A model generated the notes under the pieces. The model was not told where the DNA came from. It was given only the letters and a program-made list of their open reading frames with translations, and searched no databases. Shown here piece after piece: positions 9,204 to 18,505 of a stretch of 64,000 nt of DNA (positions are counted from its first letter, which is position 1; every line of letters starts with the position of its first letter). The translations under genes and the position numbers were made by a program. The DNA comes from Acetonema longum DSM 6540. GTDB lineage: Bacteria; Bacillota; Negativicutes; Sporomusales; Acetonemataceae. Location: assembly GCF_000219125.1 (NCBI RefSeq), contig NZ_AFGF01000040.1, positions 1 to 64,000 on the forward strand. Direction: 5' to 3'.

Positions 9204-10953
9204 GTGACGAAGGTGCATGAACCGGACACTCGCCATGATTGGATTGTCAGCAGCAGGGAAATGCAGGATATATTGAATTCTACCCATGATGCTATTATCG
9301 CGGTAAACAAGGAAGGCATTATTGTGCTGTTCAATGCCGCCGCTGAGCGGCTTCTGGCAATGACAACGCGGCAGGTATGCCCGGGACATCATCCCGAATT
9401 CCCGCCTGCATTGTGTGCTGGAGACCGGACTGCCCGAACTCAATCAGCGGCAGGATACCGGCAATGCCTGTATTCTTACCAACCGGGTTCCGGTGCGTGA
9501 TGAAAATAACCAAATCGTCGGCGCGGCGGCTGTGTTCAGGGATATAACCGAAGTGCGCCAGCTGGCCGAAGAAATAAGCAGTGTCAGGGAAATGAAAAAG
9601 TTGTTGGAGGCGATCATCAACGCCAGTCAGGACGTGATTTCGGTAGTGGACGGCCAGGGGAAGATTATTCTGGTCAATCCCGCCTATACACGGCTGATTG
9701 GTATGCGCCGGGAAGACGTAATGGGCAAGCCTCCCACTGTGGACATCCGGCAGGGAGAAAGCGTGCATCTGCGGGTTATGCAATCCCGGGAAGCGGTGCG
9801 GGGCGTACCGCTTCGGGTCGGCCCCGCTAACCGTGAGGTCATCATCAACGCGGCGCCGCTGCTGGTAGATGGCCGCTTGTGCGGCAGTGTGGCTATGGCT
9901 CATGACATTTCGGAATTCAAAGGGTTGATCGCGAGCCGGACCGGGAGGGCGCCTTTGCAGGAACAGGCTTGTTATACTTTTGACGATATTGTGGCCGTGG
10001 GATCAGCCATGCGGATGGCGCTGGAAAATGCCCGCCGGGCTGCGGCCACTCCCGCCACGGTGCTGCTCTTGGGAGAGAGCGGGACGGGAAAAGAACGGTT
10101 TGCTCATGCCATCCATAGCGCCAGCCAGCGCAGCAACCGGCCCTTTGTCCGTGTGAACTGCGCCGCCATACCGGAAACTCTGTTGGAGAGCCAGCTGTTT
10201 GGCTATGAGGCCGGCGCCTTCAGCGGCGCTCTGAAAAGCGGCAAGAAAGGACTTTTGGAAGAGGCGGACGGCGGGACGCTGTTCCTGGATGAAATCGGCG
10301 AAATCTCACCGGCGATGCAGGTAAAATTGCTGCGAGTCCTTCAGGAAAAAGAATTTATCAGGGTCGGCGGCGTCCGGGCGATTCAATTGGATGTCAGAGT
10401 GATTGCAGCTACCAATCAGAATCTGGAGGAAGCGGTGAAAAACGGCGGTTTCCGCAAGGATCTTTATTACCGGATTCATGTTTTTCCCGTATTCATTCCG
10501 CCTCTGCGATGCCGCCGCGGAGATTTAACCCAGTTAATCGGGCATTTACTGGCCAAGCTTAACTGGGAATATGGGCGCAGTGTGCAGGGAATCAGTGAAG
10601 CGGCGGCTGACATGCTGGCAAGGCACAACTGGCCGGGGAATGTGCGGGAATTGGAGAATGTCCTCAGTCGGGCCTTGATTGTTATGAATTTTGACGAAGA
10701 TACCATCCTGACGGCTCATTTGCCGCCTCTGGCACCCGCCGCCGGGCTAGCCGGCAGGTATAGTCCGGCGGCTGACGATTTGCCCCTCAGTCCACTGACG
10801 GAAACGGTAGCGGCGGCGGAACGGCGGGCTATCGCCGCGGCCCTTGACGGCTGCGGCGGCAACCGGGCCGAAGCCGCCCGAAAACTCGGCATCTCCTTAC
10901 GCACTCTGTATTATAAAATAGACAAGTATGCAATAGCCGATGATAGCGTCTAA
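9204..10953 (+). CDS. Sigma-54-dependent PAS/AAA+ activator, apparent frameshift near 9378
   Basis: The deduced protein has an N-terminal PAS domain, a second PAS at about codons 130-240, a sigma-54 AAA+ domain with Walker A GESGTGKE, the GAFTGA-like loop written here GAFSGA, Walker [11 protein letters not shown], and a C-terminal Fis-type helix-turn-helix ([19 protein letters not shown]). The first PAS runs in one frame to about 9376 and continues from 9379 in the next frame ([10 protein letters not shown]), so one base is extra or two are missing. This is either a true lesion or a sequence error; the AAA+ and DNA-binding parts are intact. GTG at 9204 has AGGAGA 7 nt upstream. The next gene has a -24/-12 promoter and is its likely target. 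Confidence 0.82.
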
Positions 10954-10970
10954 GGTGTAATGCAGAAATT

Positions 10971-11022
10971 AGCACTGCAACGAATTGCAATGGCTGCAAT
11001 TTGTTGCAGTGCTTTTGTTTTT
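10971..11022 (+). terminator. Intrinsic terminator after the sigma-54 activator
   Basis: AGCACTGCAAC pairs perfectly with GTTGCAGTGCT, inner TGCA repeats extend the stem, and a T-rich tract follows. It lies about 50-90 bp upstream of the -24/-12 promoter, so the inverted repeat could also be an activator-binding site. Confidence 0.75.
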
Positions 11023-11061
11023 TTCGGGCCGGTCATGCCATCCCCGGCCACGTTTATCTGC

Positions 11062-11077
11062 TGGCATATTTTTTGCT
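11062..11077 (+). promoter_or_regulatory. Sigma-54 (-24/-12) promoter of leucine dehydrogenase
   Basis: TGGCATATTTTTTGCT matches the TGGCAC-N5-TTGCA consensus with the invariant GG and GC at correct spacing. Transcription would begin near 11088, which excludes the upstream ATG at 11085 and supports GTG at 11124 as the start. The gene directly upstream encodes a sigma-54 activator. Confidence 0.8.
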
Positions 11078-11123
11078 ATAAATAATGTTCAGCCTAGGCA
11101 GAAAATTTTTAGGAGGGATTCTC

Positions 11124-12197
11124 GTGGGAATTTTTGAAAAGATGGAACAGCATGGATATGAGCAACTGGTGTTCTGTCATGATCCGGCTTCCGGCCTGAA
11201 GGCGATTATCTGTATCCATGATACCACCCTGGGCCCGGCTTTGGGCGGCACCCGGATGTGGCCCTATGAATGCGAGGAGGACGCTATCACCGATGTGGTG
11301 CGCCTGGCCCGGGGAATGACCTATAAAAATGCCGCTGCCGGCCTTAATCTGGGTGGCGGTAAGGCTGTCATCATCGGCAATTCCCGGACCGATAAAAGCG
11401 AAGCGCTTTTCCGGGCCTTCGGCCGGTTCGTCCAGAGCTTGAACGGCCGGTATATCACGGCGGAAGACGTGGGAACAACCGTGGAGGATATGGAACACAT
11501 TCGCATGGAAACCTCCCATGTGGTCGGACTGGGCGGCATGGCGCGTTCCAGCGGCGATCCCTCGCCGGTCACTGCCTACGGAGTCTGGAAAGGCATGAAG
11601 GCCTGCGCTGCAGAGGTATGGGGGACTGATTCGCTGCGGGCGAAAACGGTGGCAGTGCAAGGGCTGGGTCATGTGGGTTATGGCTTATGCCGGCATCTTT
11701 ATGAGGAAGGAGCAAACCTCATTGTGACCGATATCAATGAGGAAAATGTACGCCGCGTGGTGGCTGAATTCGGCGCCCGGTCGGCAGCTCCCGATGAAAT
11801 CTACGGGGTGGAATGCGACATCTTTGCTCCTTGCGCTTTGGGGGCCATTATCAATGATGCTACCCTTCCCCGGTTAAAGTGCCGCATCGTCGCCGGCGCC
11901 GCCAATAACCAGCTGAAAGAAGCCCGTCACGGCGAGCTTCTCCGGGATAAAAAGATTCTCTATGCTCCCGATTTTATTATCAACGCCGGCGGCGTGATCA
12001 ACGTGTCCGACGAACTGCGGGAAGGCGGCTATAACCGGGAGAGAGCCCTTAAACAGGTAGACGGCATTTACGATATCATGGAACAGGTTATCGCTATTTC
12101 TAAGCGAGACGGCATTCCCACCTATAAAGCCGCCGATATTTTGGCCGAAAGCCGGGTTGCCCTCATCGGTAAAGTACAAAAAACCTTATTGCCCTAA
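11124..12197 (+). CDS. Leucine (branched-chain/phenylalanine-type) dehydrogenase
   Basis: This 357-residue cytoplasmic enzyme reversibly deaminates a hydrophobic amino acid to its 2-oxo acid with NAD. The family signature is clear ([20 protein letters not shown]). With the chosen start the two catalytic lysines fall at residues 68 and 80, the numbering known for Bacillus leucine dehydrogenase. The nucleotide fold follows at about residue 180 ([15 protein letters not shown]). GTG at 11124 has AGGAGGG just upstream. Its sigma-54 promoter and adjacent activator suggest induction by an amino acid or nitrogen signal. Substrate preference between Leu, Val and Phe cannot be settled from the sequence. 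Confidence 0.92.
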   Translation: MGIFEKMEQHGYEQLVFCHDPASGLKAIICIHDTTLGPALGGTRMWPYECEEDAITDVVRLARGMTYKNAAAGLNLGGGKAVIIGNSRTDKSEALFRAFGRFVQSLNGRYITAEDVGTTVEDMEHIRMETSHVVGLGGMARSSGDPSPVTAYGVWKGMKACAAEVWGTDSLRAKTVAVQGLGHVGYGLCRHLYEEGANLIVTDINEENVRRVVAEFGARSAAPDEIYGVECDIFAPCALGAIINDATLPRLKCRIVAGAANNQLKEARHGELLRDKKILYAPDFIINAGGVINVSDELREGGYNRERALKQVDGIYDIMEQVIAISKRDGIPTYKAADILAESRVALIGKVQKTLLP

Positions 12198-12206
12198 TCT
12201 TTTTCC

Positions 12207-12380
12207 TTCTCGCACCGGGGCAGCGCCGGGAATACAGGTCGAAGAGCACTGCCTGCTGCTTCGGTGCGAGAGGGGATGGCGGATAAAAAACAGAAACCAG
12301 TCCAGCTTACATAAAGGAAAAGTCGGAATGGGGCCACTTCTTACTGCCAAGAGACGGTAGGAATGGCCTATTTTATATTT
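12207..12380 (+). other. Structured intergenic region, probable terminator plus unknown hairpin
   Basis: TCTCGCACCG near 12209 pairs perfectly with CGGTGCGAGA near 12262-12271 and encloses smaller stems. A second imperfect hairpin, GGCCA...TGGCC with a TACTGCC/GGTA inner stem at 12333-12367, is followed by a TATTTTATATTTT tract. The second could end the leucine dehydrogenase transcript. The first has no T-run and I do not recognise it as a known riboswitch. The only reading frame here is short and unconvincing. Confidence 0.45.
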
Positions 12381-12516
12381 TGATTCATTCGGGCAGGAAT
12401 CTGGGAAGCAATAGGAGAATTGTTTCTAAAATTAAAAAAGTTCGGGACACACTCGTCTATGAGCCTTTTATTTACGGAAACTTTCGCGTCTCGATCGGCA
12501 CAGGAGGAATCCATAT

Positions 12517-13236
12517 ATGTCTGAATTAATGTACACGGTGGAAAAAAACTGCCCGTTATGCACCAAGGAATTTAAAACCACCAAGGTGCGCAACAACCTG
12601 GCGATGTTGAAGCAGGACACGGATTTTTGTACGTATTACAAGGAAGTAAACCCTTATTATTATGCTATCTGGGTCTGCCCTAATTGCGGCTATGCCGTGC
12701 AGGATACCTATATCACCGAAACGCTGATGCCGGTTGGGGAACAAAGAATCCGTGATTTTTTAAAGGGCAAGCAGGTCAAGGCGGATTTCAGCGGCGTCCG
12801 GACACGGGAGCAGGCGGTGGCCACCTATAAACTGGCGATTTTTTACGCCGAAATGAGTCTGACCCTGGCGAGCCGGCTAGCCAGTCTCTACTTGAAATTA
12901 GCCTGGTTGTACCGGGAAGGTAAGCAGGAGAAGGAAGAACAGGCGGTTTTGAGAAAATCCCTGGAATACTACGAGAAAGCAGCGATTAAGGAACAGTTCC
13001 CTATTGGCAATATGACGGAAATAACTCTGCAGTATCTTATGGGAGAACTATACCGCCGCACCGGCAGGCTGGATGATGCTCTCAGCTATCTTGGCAAAGT
13101 AGTTTCCGATCCTCTGGCCAAGGGAGAAAAACGTCTGCTGGAAATGGCCCGCGATGCCTGGCATCTGGCCAAGGAGGACAAGAAGCGGATGGATGAAGCG
13201 GTGGCTGCCGCTGTGGAGAACGACCAGAAAAATTAA
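12517..13236 (+). CDS. DUF2225 family protein
   Basis: The 239-residue cytoplasmic protein has a zinc-binding-like N-terminus with two cysteine pairs (NCPLCTKEF near residue 12 and CPNCGYA near residue 52). A helical, TPR-like C-terminal half follows from about residue 95, with YYEKAAIKEQ and GELYRRTGRLDDALSYLGK patterns. This is the arrangement of DUF2225 proteins, common in Firmicutes and of unknown function. AGGAGG precedes the ATG. It lies 50 bp before the antiporter gene and may be co-transcribed with it. Confidence 0.85.
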   Translation: MSELMYTVEKNCPLCTKEFKTTKVRNNLAMLKQDTDFCTYYKEVNPYYYAIWVCPNCGYAVQDTYITETLMPVGEQRIRDFLKGKQVKADFSGVRTREQAVATYKLAIFYAEMSLTLASRLASLYLKLAWLYREGKQEKEEQAVLRKSLEYYEKAAIKEQFPIGNMTEITLQYLMGELYRRTGRLDDALSYLGKVVSDPLAKGEKRLLEMARDAWHLAKEDKKRMDEAVAAAVENDQKN

Positions 13237-13286
13237 CGGCTGCATGCCGCAGCTATATGTTTATGTTAAGGGAAAGGGGCAACCTA

Positions 13287-14786
13287 ATGAAAATGTTATT
13301 CTCAGGGGAAACAAGGAGATTTAAGATCTCAATGCTCTCCGCCAGCTTCTTACTGGCTTTTATAGCCCTGCCGGCACTTTCCTGGGCAGCGGGCCCGGAA
13401 GGACAAAGTCTGGGGCACACGCTGCCGATGTGGAGTGTTATACCGTTTGCAGGGATTCTCTTGTCTATTGCCATTTTTCCGTTGGTGAATGCTCACTGGT
13501 GGGAGCATAACATGGGAAAGATCAGTCTGATGTGGTCTTTGCTATTTTTCTTTCCGTTCCTGTATGGCTATGGCGTGGGTGAGGCCGCTTATAACATCCT
13601 TCATGTCTATGTGGTGGACTATATTCCGTTCATCATCTTGCTGGGCGGTTTGTTTACCGTTTCCGGCGGCATTATTGTGCGCGGCGCGCTGACGGGTACT
13701 CCCGGGCTGAACTCCGCCATACTGGTGATTGGCTCAGTGCTGGCCAGCCTGATCGGTACTACCGGCGCTTCCATGCTGTTGATCCGTCCCTTGATCCGGG
13801 CCAATAGCACCCGGAAGAATAAAGTACACACCATTATCTTTTTCATTTTCATGGTCAGCAACATCGGGGGATCTCTGACTCCGATCGGTGATCCGCCTTT
13901 GTTTTTAGGATTCTTGCACGGGGTGCCTTTTTTCTGGACCATGCAGCTGCTGCCGATGTTCCTTTTGAATATCGGTTTATTGCTGGCCGTATACTGGGTG
14001 CTGGACTCTTATCTCTATAAAAGAGAAGCGGCCGGACTGAATGTCAGCCTGACTGCCGATGAAAACCGATGCAATGACCCGGTCCGCCTGGGCGGGCTCA
14101 TCAACCTGGTTTTCCTTTTAGGGATTATCGTTGCTGTTATCTTAAGCGGCGTACTGGCCAAAACACCGCTTTTTTATGATGAAGCAGCCGGTCATGTCAC
14201 CGGTATTCCTCTCATGACCAATAACGGACATACGTTAATGCTTCCCTGGATCAATCTGGCCCGGGACGGTTTTATCATCCTGATGGCTGTCTTGTCCTGG
14301 CTGCTGACTCCCATGTCCCTGCGTCATGACAATCATTTCGGCTGGGGACCGATCAAAGAGGTAGCTGTGCTGTTTGCCGGCATATTTGCCACGATTATTC
14401 CGGCTCTCGCTATTTTGCAGGCCAGAGGCGGCGAACTGGGCGTCACTACGCCGGCACAGTTTTTCTGGGTCGCCGGGGCGTTATCCAGCTTCCTCGATAA
14501 TGCGCCCACCTATCTGACATTCCTGAGCCTGGCCGGCGGCATGGGCCATACGACAGGCGTCTGGACCGACCTGGGTACCGTCGCCCCGCATGTGCTGATG
14601 GCCATATCCGCAGGATCGGTATTCATGGGGGCTAACACCTATATCGGCAATGCGCCCAACTTCATGGTCCGTTCCATTGCCGAGGAGAATGAGATTCCCA
14701 TGCCCAGCTTTTTTAAATATATGGTATGGTCTATCGGCATTTTGATCCCGCTGTTTATTATCGACACGCTGCTGTTCTTCCTGTAA
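13287..14786 (+). CDS. Sodium/proton antiporter, NhaD/CitMHS-like
   Basis: The 499-residue polytopic protein has roughly a dozen membrane segments after an N-terminal hydrophobic leader. Conserved motifs of the ion-transporter superfamily are present: GGSLTPIGDPPLFLGFL in the first half and SSFLDNAPTYLTFL with ANTYIGNAPNFMV in the second, the paired re-entrant regions. The nearest families are NhaD-type Na+/H+ antiporters and citrate-transporter-like proteins. ATG at 13287 is chosen for the GGAAAGGGG site upstream. It is followed by a strong terminator. Ion specificity is inferred only. Confidence 0.85.
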   Translation: MKMLFSGETRRFKISMLSASFLLAFIALPALSWAAGPEGQSLGHTLPMWSVIPFAGILLSIAIFPLVNAHWWEHNMGKISLMWSLLFFFPFLYGYGVGEAAYNILHVYVVDYIPFIILLGGLFTVSGGIIVRGALTGTPGLNSAILVIGSVLASLIGTTGASMLLIRPLIRANSTRKNKVHTIIFFIFMVSNIGGSLTPIGDPPLFLGFLHGVPFFWTMQLLPMFLLNIGLLLAVYWVLDSYLYKREAAGLNVSLTADENRCNDPVRLGGLINLVFLLGIIVAVILSGVLAKTPLFYDEAAGHVTGIPLMTNNGHTLMLPWINLARDGFIILMAVLSWLLTPMSLRHDNHFGWGPIKEVAVLFAGIFATIIPALAILQARGGELGVTTPAQFFWVAGALSSFLDNAPTYLTFLSLAGGMGHTTGVWTDLGTVAPHVLMAISAGSVFMGANTYIGNAPNFMVRSIAEENEIPMPSFFKYMVWSIGILIPLFIIDTLLFFL

Positions 14787-14800
14787 GCTGTCTTGATTTA

Positions 14801-14840
14801 AACCGGCTGCGAGTTTAGCTTGCAGCCGGTTCTGTTTTTT
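14801..14840 (+). terminator. Intrinsic terminator of the antiporter gene
   Basis: AACCGGCTGC pairs with GCAGCCGGTT around an AT-rich loop and is followed by TCTGTTTTTT. Confidence 0.85.
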
Positions 14841-14916
14841 ATGGCGTTTCATATCGTGGAATAGTTTCTCATAATACGAAAAAAAAGAAGGAATATTTAC
14901 AATTTAACGAGTATTA

Positions 14917-14936
14917 TATGCCGTAGAAATGGCATA
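14917..14936. promoter_or_regulatory. Candidate IclR operator
   Basis: TATGCC-gtagaaat-GGCATA is a perfect 6-bp inverted repeat located 40 bp before the IclR start, in an AT-rich promoter region. Such a site fits autoregulation by the adjacent IclR protein; there is only one copy nearby. Confidence 0.45.
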
Positions 14937-14975
14937 CCGTGTCATATAATGAAACTACAGCCGAAAGGAGCAGTC

Positions 14976-15776
14976 ATGCAGCGTCAATGTTTAGAAGTCC
15001 AGGCCGTACAGCGGGCGCTGGATATCTTAGAAGTGGTGGGCAACAGTGTACAACCGGTTTCGTTGAAGGAATTGGCCTATCATACCGCCCTGCCCAAATC
15101 CACAGCCTATCGTTTACTGGGTAATCTGGAGCATCGGGGGTATGTTCGCTGTAGCGGCGACGGCAGCTATCAGCTGGGACTGAAACTCTTGATGATGAGT
15201 CAGCGGGTGGAGCAGGCTTTTGAACTCAAACATCTGGTGCGGCCTTTTTTGCTGGAGTTAAATGAAAGATTCAAAGAAACCGTGCATTTGGGAGTCTTGG
15301 AGCAGAACCGGGTCCTCTATGTGGATTCGGTGGAGAGTCCCCAGCCGATTCGGTTGGTGGCTGAGACGGGATCTACCAATGCAGCCTATTGCACCTCTCT
15401 GGGCAAGGCTTTGCTGATCCGGCATTCCGATGAAGCCATCCGGCAGATTCTGACGGCGGATGGCATGCAAAAACGCACGGATTATACGATTACGGCTGAA
15501 GATGCTTTTTTTGCGGCCATGGCCCAAACCAGACAGCTGGGGTATGCCCTGGATAATATGGAAAGTGCGCCGGAATGCCGTTGCGTAGGCGCCCCGATCT
15601 ATAATCACCGGGGCCAGGCGGTTGCCGCTATCAGCATTTCCGGACCGGCCACCCGCTTTTCCCTGACGCTGATCGCAAACGAAGCGGCGCCCGAATTGCT
15701 TGAGGATTCCCGGCAAATCTCCCGTTTTCTCGGGCTGATGCAGGAGAGCCGGTTGTCCGGAGGACGAGCTTTATAG
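14976..15776 (+). CDS. IclR family regulator (KdgR-like)
   Basis: The 266-residue protein has an N-terminal winged helix (SLKELAYHTALPKSTAYRLL) and a C-terminal effector-binding domain from about residue 75 (RPFLLELNERFKETVHLGVL, NAAYCTSLGKALL). AAAGGAG lies 5 nt before ATG 14976. It is followed 17 bp later by kduD, so it most likely controls 2-keto-3-deoxygluconate or hexuronate use as KdgR-type IclR proteins do. The inverted repeat at 14917-14936 is a possible binding site. The effector is inferred from the neighbour, not from the sequence. Confidence 0.9.
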   Translation: MQRQCLEVQAVQRALDILEVVGNSVQPVSLKELAYHTALPKSTAYRLLGNLEHRGYVRCSGDGSYQLGLKLLMMSQRVEQAFELKHLVRPFLLELNERFKETVHLGVLEQNRVLYVDSVESPQPIRLVAETGSTNAAYCTSLGKALLIRHSDEAIRQILTADGMQKRTDYTITAEDAFFAAMAQTRQLGYALDNMESAPECRCVGAPIYNHRGQAVAAISISGPATRFSLTLIANEAAPELLEDSRQISRFLGLMQESRLSGGRAL

Positions 15777-15792
15777 AAGAAAGGGGATTCTT

Positions 15793-16554
15793 ATGATTTT
15801 AGACAAGTTTTCCTTAGCCGGCCGGGTTGCGATTGTAACCGGCGCCAGCCGCGGGCTGGGTGAAGGCATGGCCCTGGGACTGGCGGAAGCCGGCGCCGAT
15901 CTGGTGGTGGTGGCCAGTTCCGACCGCATCCATGGGACAGCCGAGAAAGTAAGGAAGCTGGGCCGCCGATGCGCAGTCGTTCAGGCCGATCTCGGCAGCA
16001 TTAAGCCCATCTCGGAAATCATCCGGACTTCTCTCGATCAATACGGCAAAATCGATATCCTGGTCAACTGCGCCGGAATCATCCGCCGGGCCCCGGCCAT
16101 TGAATTCAGTGAACAGGATTGGGATGACGTGATTGATGTCAACCAAAAGACTGTGTTTTTCATGTGTCAGGCCGCCGCCAAAGAAATGCTGAAACAAAAA
16201 AAAGGCAAGATCATCAATATCGCGTCTCTGTTGAGCTTCCAGGGAGGCATTATTGTTCCTTCCTATACCGCTTCCAAGTCCGCTGTAGCCGGCCTTACCA
16301 AGGCCCTGGCCAATGAGTGGGCCGCTCATGGCATCAATGTGAACGCCATTGCCCCCGGCTATATGGCCACTGAAATGACCGAGGCCCTGCAAAACAGTGC
16401 CGAAAGAGCGCCGGCTATCCTGTCGCGGATTCCCCAGGGACGCTGGGGCACGCCGGAGGACATGAAAGGGGCGGTTGTGTACCTGGCTTCGGATGCTTCC
16501 GACTACCTGCAGGGTCAGATCCTGGCGGTTGACGGCGGCTGGCTGGGCCGCTAG
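15793..16554 (+). CDS. kduD: 2-dehydro-3-deoxy-D-gluconate 5-dehydrogenase (SDR)
   Basis: The 253-residue short-chain dehydrogenase has the NAD-binding TGASRGLGEG motif near residue 17, NCAG at about residue 92, a catalytic YTASKS near residue 156 and the C-terminal dinucleotide-fold tail. KduD interconverts 2,5-diketo-3-deoxygluconate and 2-keto-3-deoxygluconate with NAD(H). The adjacent IclR gene and the nearby KDPG aldolase and KDG kinase support this assignment over a generic gluconate 5-dehydrogenase. GAAAGGGG precedes the ATG and the gene is in an operon with the regulator. Confidence 0.82.
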   Translation: MILDKFSLAGRVAIVTGASRGLGEGMALGLAEAGADLVVVASSDRIHGTAEKVRKLGRRCAVVQADLGSIKPISEIIRTSLDQYGKIDILVNCAGIIRRAPAIEFSEQDWDDVIDVNQKTVFFMCQAAAKEMLKQKKGKIINIASLLSFQGGIIVPSYTASKSAVAGLTKALANEWAAHGINVNAIAPGYMATEMTEALQNSAERAPAILSRIPQGRWGTPEDMKGAVVYLASDASDYLQGQILAVDGGWLGR

Positions 16555-16590
16555 CACCTGGCATCATTTTTAATATAGGCTGACAAATGT

Positions 16591-16618
16591 TGAGGCAGTG
16601 TCTGTTGACACTGCCTCA
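16591..16618. terminator. Hairpin after kduD
   Basis: TGAGGCAGTGTC pairs perfectly with GACACTGCCTCA around TGTT. The following tract is weakly T-rich, so its termination strength is uncertain. Confidence 0.6.
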
Positions 16619-16756
16619 GATTGTTTATAAAGCGCCGGAGTTTTTAAGTTTTATTTAAAATCCTGTTATGCTTGTCCCGGGCCGCAGGGAAAAAGGACCG
16701 GATTAGAGAATTGCGCCATATGGCCGCGAATAAACGCAAAAAATGGGGGATTCTCG

Positions 16757-17653
16757 ATGAGAGTGCTAATTGCCGAAGATGCTGCAGTTAACAGGAAAGT
16801 GTTGCAGGATATGCTTACCGAGATGGGCTATGAACCCGTTCTGGCCCGTGATGGGAATGAGGCTATGCAGGTCTTGCAGCAGGACGAATCTCTTCAGCTC
16901 ATCATATTAGATTGGGTTATGCCGGGCATGTCGGGATTGGATGTCTGCCGGGTTATCCGCCATCAATGGCAAGAGGAGTATGACTACAAATATATTTTAA
17001 TGCTGACGGGCAAGAACAGGGAAGACGACTTAACCGAAGGCTTTGAAGCCGGAGCTGACGACTATGTGGTTAAACCGTTTGGGTATAATGATTTGAAAAT
17101 GCGGTTGAAGGCCGGACAACGCATCATCGAAATGAATAATAAATTAAAAATCCTGGCCACTCGCGACACACTGACAGGACTGTACAACCGGCAAGCAATT
17201 TTAGGCTGCTTGGGCCATGAACTGGCCAAGATGAAAAAGAAAAAGCTGAAAATCGCAGTGGCTATGCTGGACATTGATCATTTTAAGTCGGTTAATGATA
17301 CTTACGGACATCTGGCAGGGGACTGCGTTCTCGGCGAGACGGCCAGGCGAATACAGTACGCCTTGTCGCGGGAGAGCTTTGTCGGCAGAGTCGGCGGTGA
17401 AGAATTTCTGATCATTTTTCCCCAGGCAGATGAGCAAACCGTAATTGCAGTCTGTGAGAATATCAGGAAACTCATTGGCGATACTGCCATATCGGTTTTT
17501 CCCATCAAAATATCGATAACGATCAGTATCGGCGTGGCGACATCGGATGAAGACGAAACGCTTGACGGACTGATCAGCCGGGCCGACAGCGCCTTGTATA
17601 CCGGCAAACGCCAGGGAAGAGACCGGGTGGTGTTCTATTCGCAGGAAGCTTAA
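16757..17653 (+). CDS. Response regulator with GGDEF domain (diguanylate cyclase)
   Basis: The 298-residue protein joins a receiver domain (acidic pocket IAED, phosphoacceptor D52 in LDWVMPG, Lys in VVKPFG) to a GGDEF domain ending with the active-site variant GGEEF near residue 215. It should make cyclic di-GMP when the receiver is phosphorylated. No RxxD inhibitory site is visible just before GGEEF (the sequence there is SRES), so product inhibition is probably weak. GGGGGA precedes the ATG. No histidine kinase is adjacent. It is unrelated to the sugar genes on either side and has its own terminator. Confidence 0.92.
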   Translation: MRVLIAEDAAVNRKVLQDMLTEMGYEPVLARDGNEAMQVLQQDESLQLIILDWVMPGMSGLDVCRVIRHQWQEEYDYKYILMLTGKNREDDLTEGFEAGADDYVVKPFGYNDLKMRLKAGQRIIEMNNKLKILATRDTLTGLYNRQAILGCLGHELAKMKKKKLKIAVAMLDIDHFKSVNDTYGHLAGDCVLGETARRIQYALSRESFVGRVGGEEFLIIFPQADEQTVIAVCENIRKLIGDTAISVFPIKISITISIGVATSDEDETLDGLISRADSALYTGKRQGRDRVVFYSQEA

Positions 17654-17683
17654 AAAGGGGGCTGTCCAAGACAGCCCCCTTTG
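17654..17683. terminator. Intrinsic terminator after the GGDEF gene
   Basis: AAAGGGGGCTGTC pairs perfectly with GACAGCCCCCTTT around CAA. Confidence 0.85.
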
Positions 17684-17797
17684 TCAGATGAGAATCTTAT
17701 TCGGCGCGAATCCGCATGGTGGCAAATTCACTTTATGCTCTGGATCATAAATGATGGCGCGCCGTTTTTGTGAATGTGGCCCCCTTTCCTGGTTCCT

Positions 17798-18298
17798 CTA
17801 TTCCGTTACATAGCAGGCGACGATTTCGCCATAATATAAAGTATGATAGTCGGTGTCGCCATACCATTTGCTCTGGAATGCAGGGACGAGATCAGAGGGA
17901 GACATGTCCTGCCTATACACGGTTTGGCATTCATAATGTAATCCGGCCAGGTTGATCACCGGCGTTGCGATCTTCTGGCCGGGAACAGTTTGCAGATTGG
18001 CTGCGGCAAACTTATCCAGGTCGCGGCCGGACTTGGTGCCGCAGAGACTCAAGGCCTTCCCCTGGTCCCCGAAGGGGAAGGAGACGGTAAATTCGCCGCT
18101 TGTTTCGATCAATTCATGGGTAAAACGGGAATGCCGGATCATGGCTGTGAATACCGGCTTGCCCCAGATAAAGCCTATATTGCCCCAGCCAATGGTCATA
18201 GTATTGCGTTTGTCACCATGGGCAGTGGTAAGAAATGCCCCTTTGCTCAGAATAGGCAGTGCTTGGCTGGCATATTCATGATAGGCTACTTGCTTCAC
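17798..18298 (-). CDS. Flavin reductase-like domain protein (FMN-binding split barrel)
   Basis: The 166-residue protein shows the flavin-reductase-like fold: MTIGWGNIGFIWGKPVFTAM near residues 34-53 and GEFTVSFPF near residue 70. Members bind FMN and reduce it or act as small redox partners; the substrate here is unknown. Two cysteines near the middle and end are not in a recognisable cluster motif. GTG at 18298 has GGAGG 8 nt upstream. A palindrome at 18364-18379 lies upstream. It is a single-gene unit read opposite to its neighbours. Confidence 0.85.
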   Translation of the reverse strand: MKQVAYHEYASQALPILSKGAFLTTAHGDKRNTMTIGWGNIGFIWGKPVFTAMIRHSRFTHELIETSGEFTVSFPFGDQGKALSLCGTKSGRDLDKFAAANLQTVPGQKIATPVINLAGLHYECQTVYRQDMSPSDLVPAFQSKWYGDTDYHTLYYGEIVACYVTE

Positions 18299-18363
18299 AA
18301 TCTCATCCTCCTCAGTTTTTACCGGTCTGCCGCGAAAGGCCTGTGTGCAGCAAGCCGGATATG

Positions 18364-18379
18364 GTTAGTATTTACTAAC
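18364..18379. promoter_or_regulatory. Candidate operator upstream of the flavin reductase
   Basis: GTTAGTA-tt-TACTAAC is a perfect 7-bp inverted repeat about 65 bp before the minus-strand GTG start. It resembles HxlR/MarR-type operators in size, but no such regulator gene is adjacent. Confidence 0.45.
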
Positions 18380-18505
18380 TATGCATTTCTATTGATTGGT
18401 CAAATTTTCCTCCCGTTGCGATAAGTGGAAAATAGTTTTGTAAAATTCGAATAATTGCATGGATTCCTGCTGGAAAAGCAGGAATATTCATTTGGGGCGC
18501 GAATA

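Noticed and set aside
12157-12360. Short plus-strand frame after leucine dehydrogenase
   Set aside because: It starts inside the dehydrogenase gene and crosses the two hairpins.
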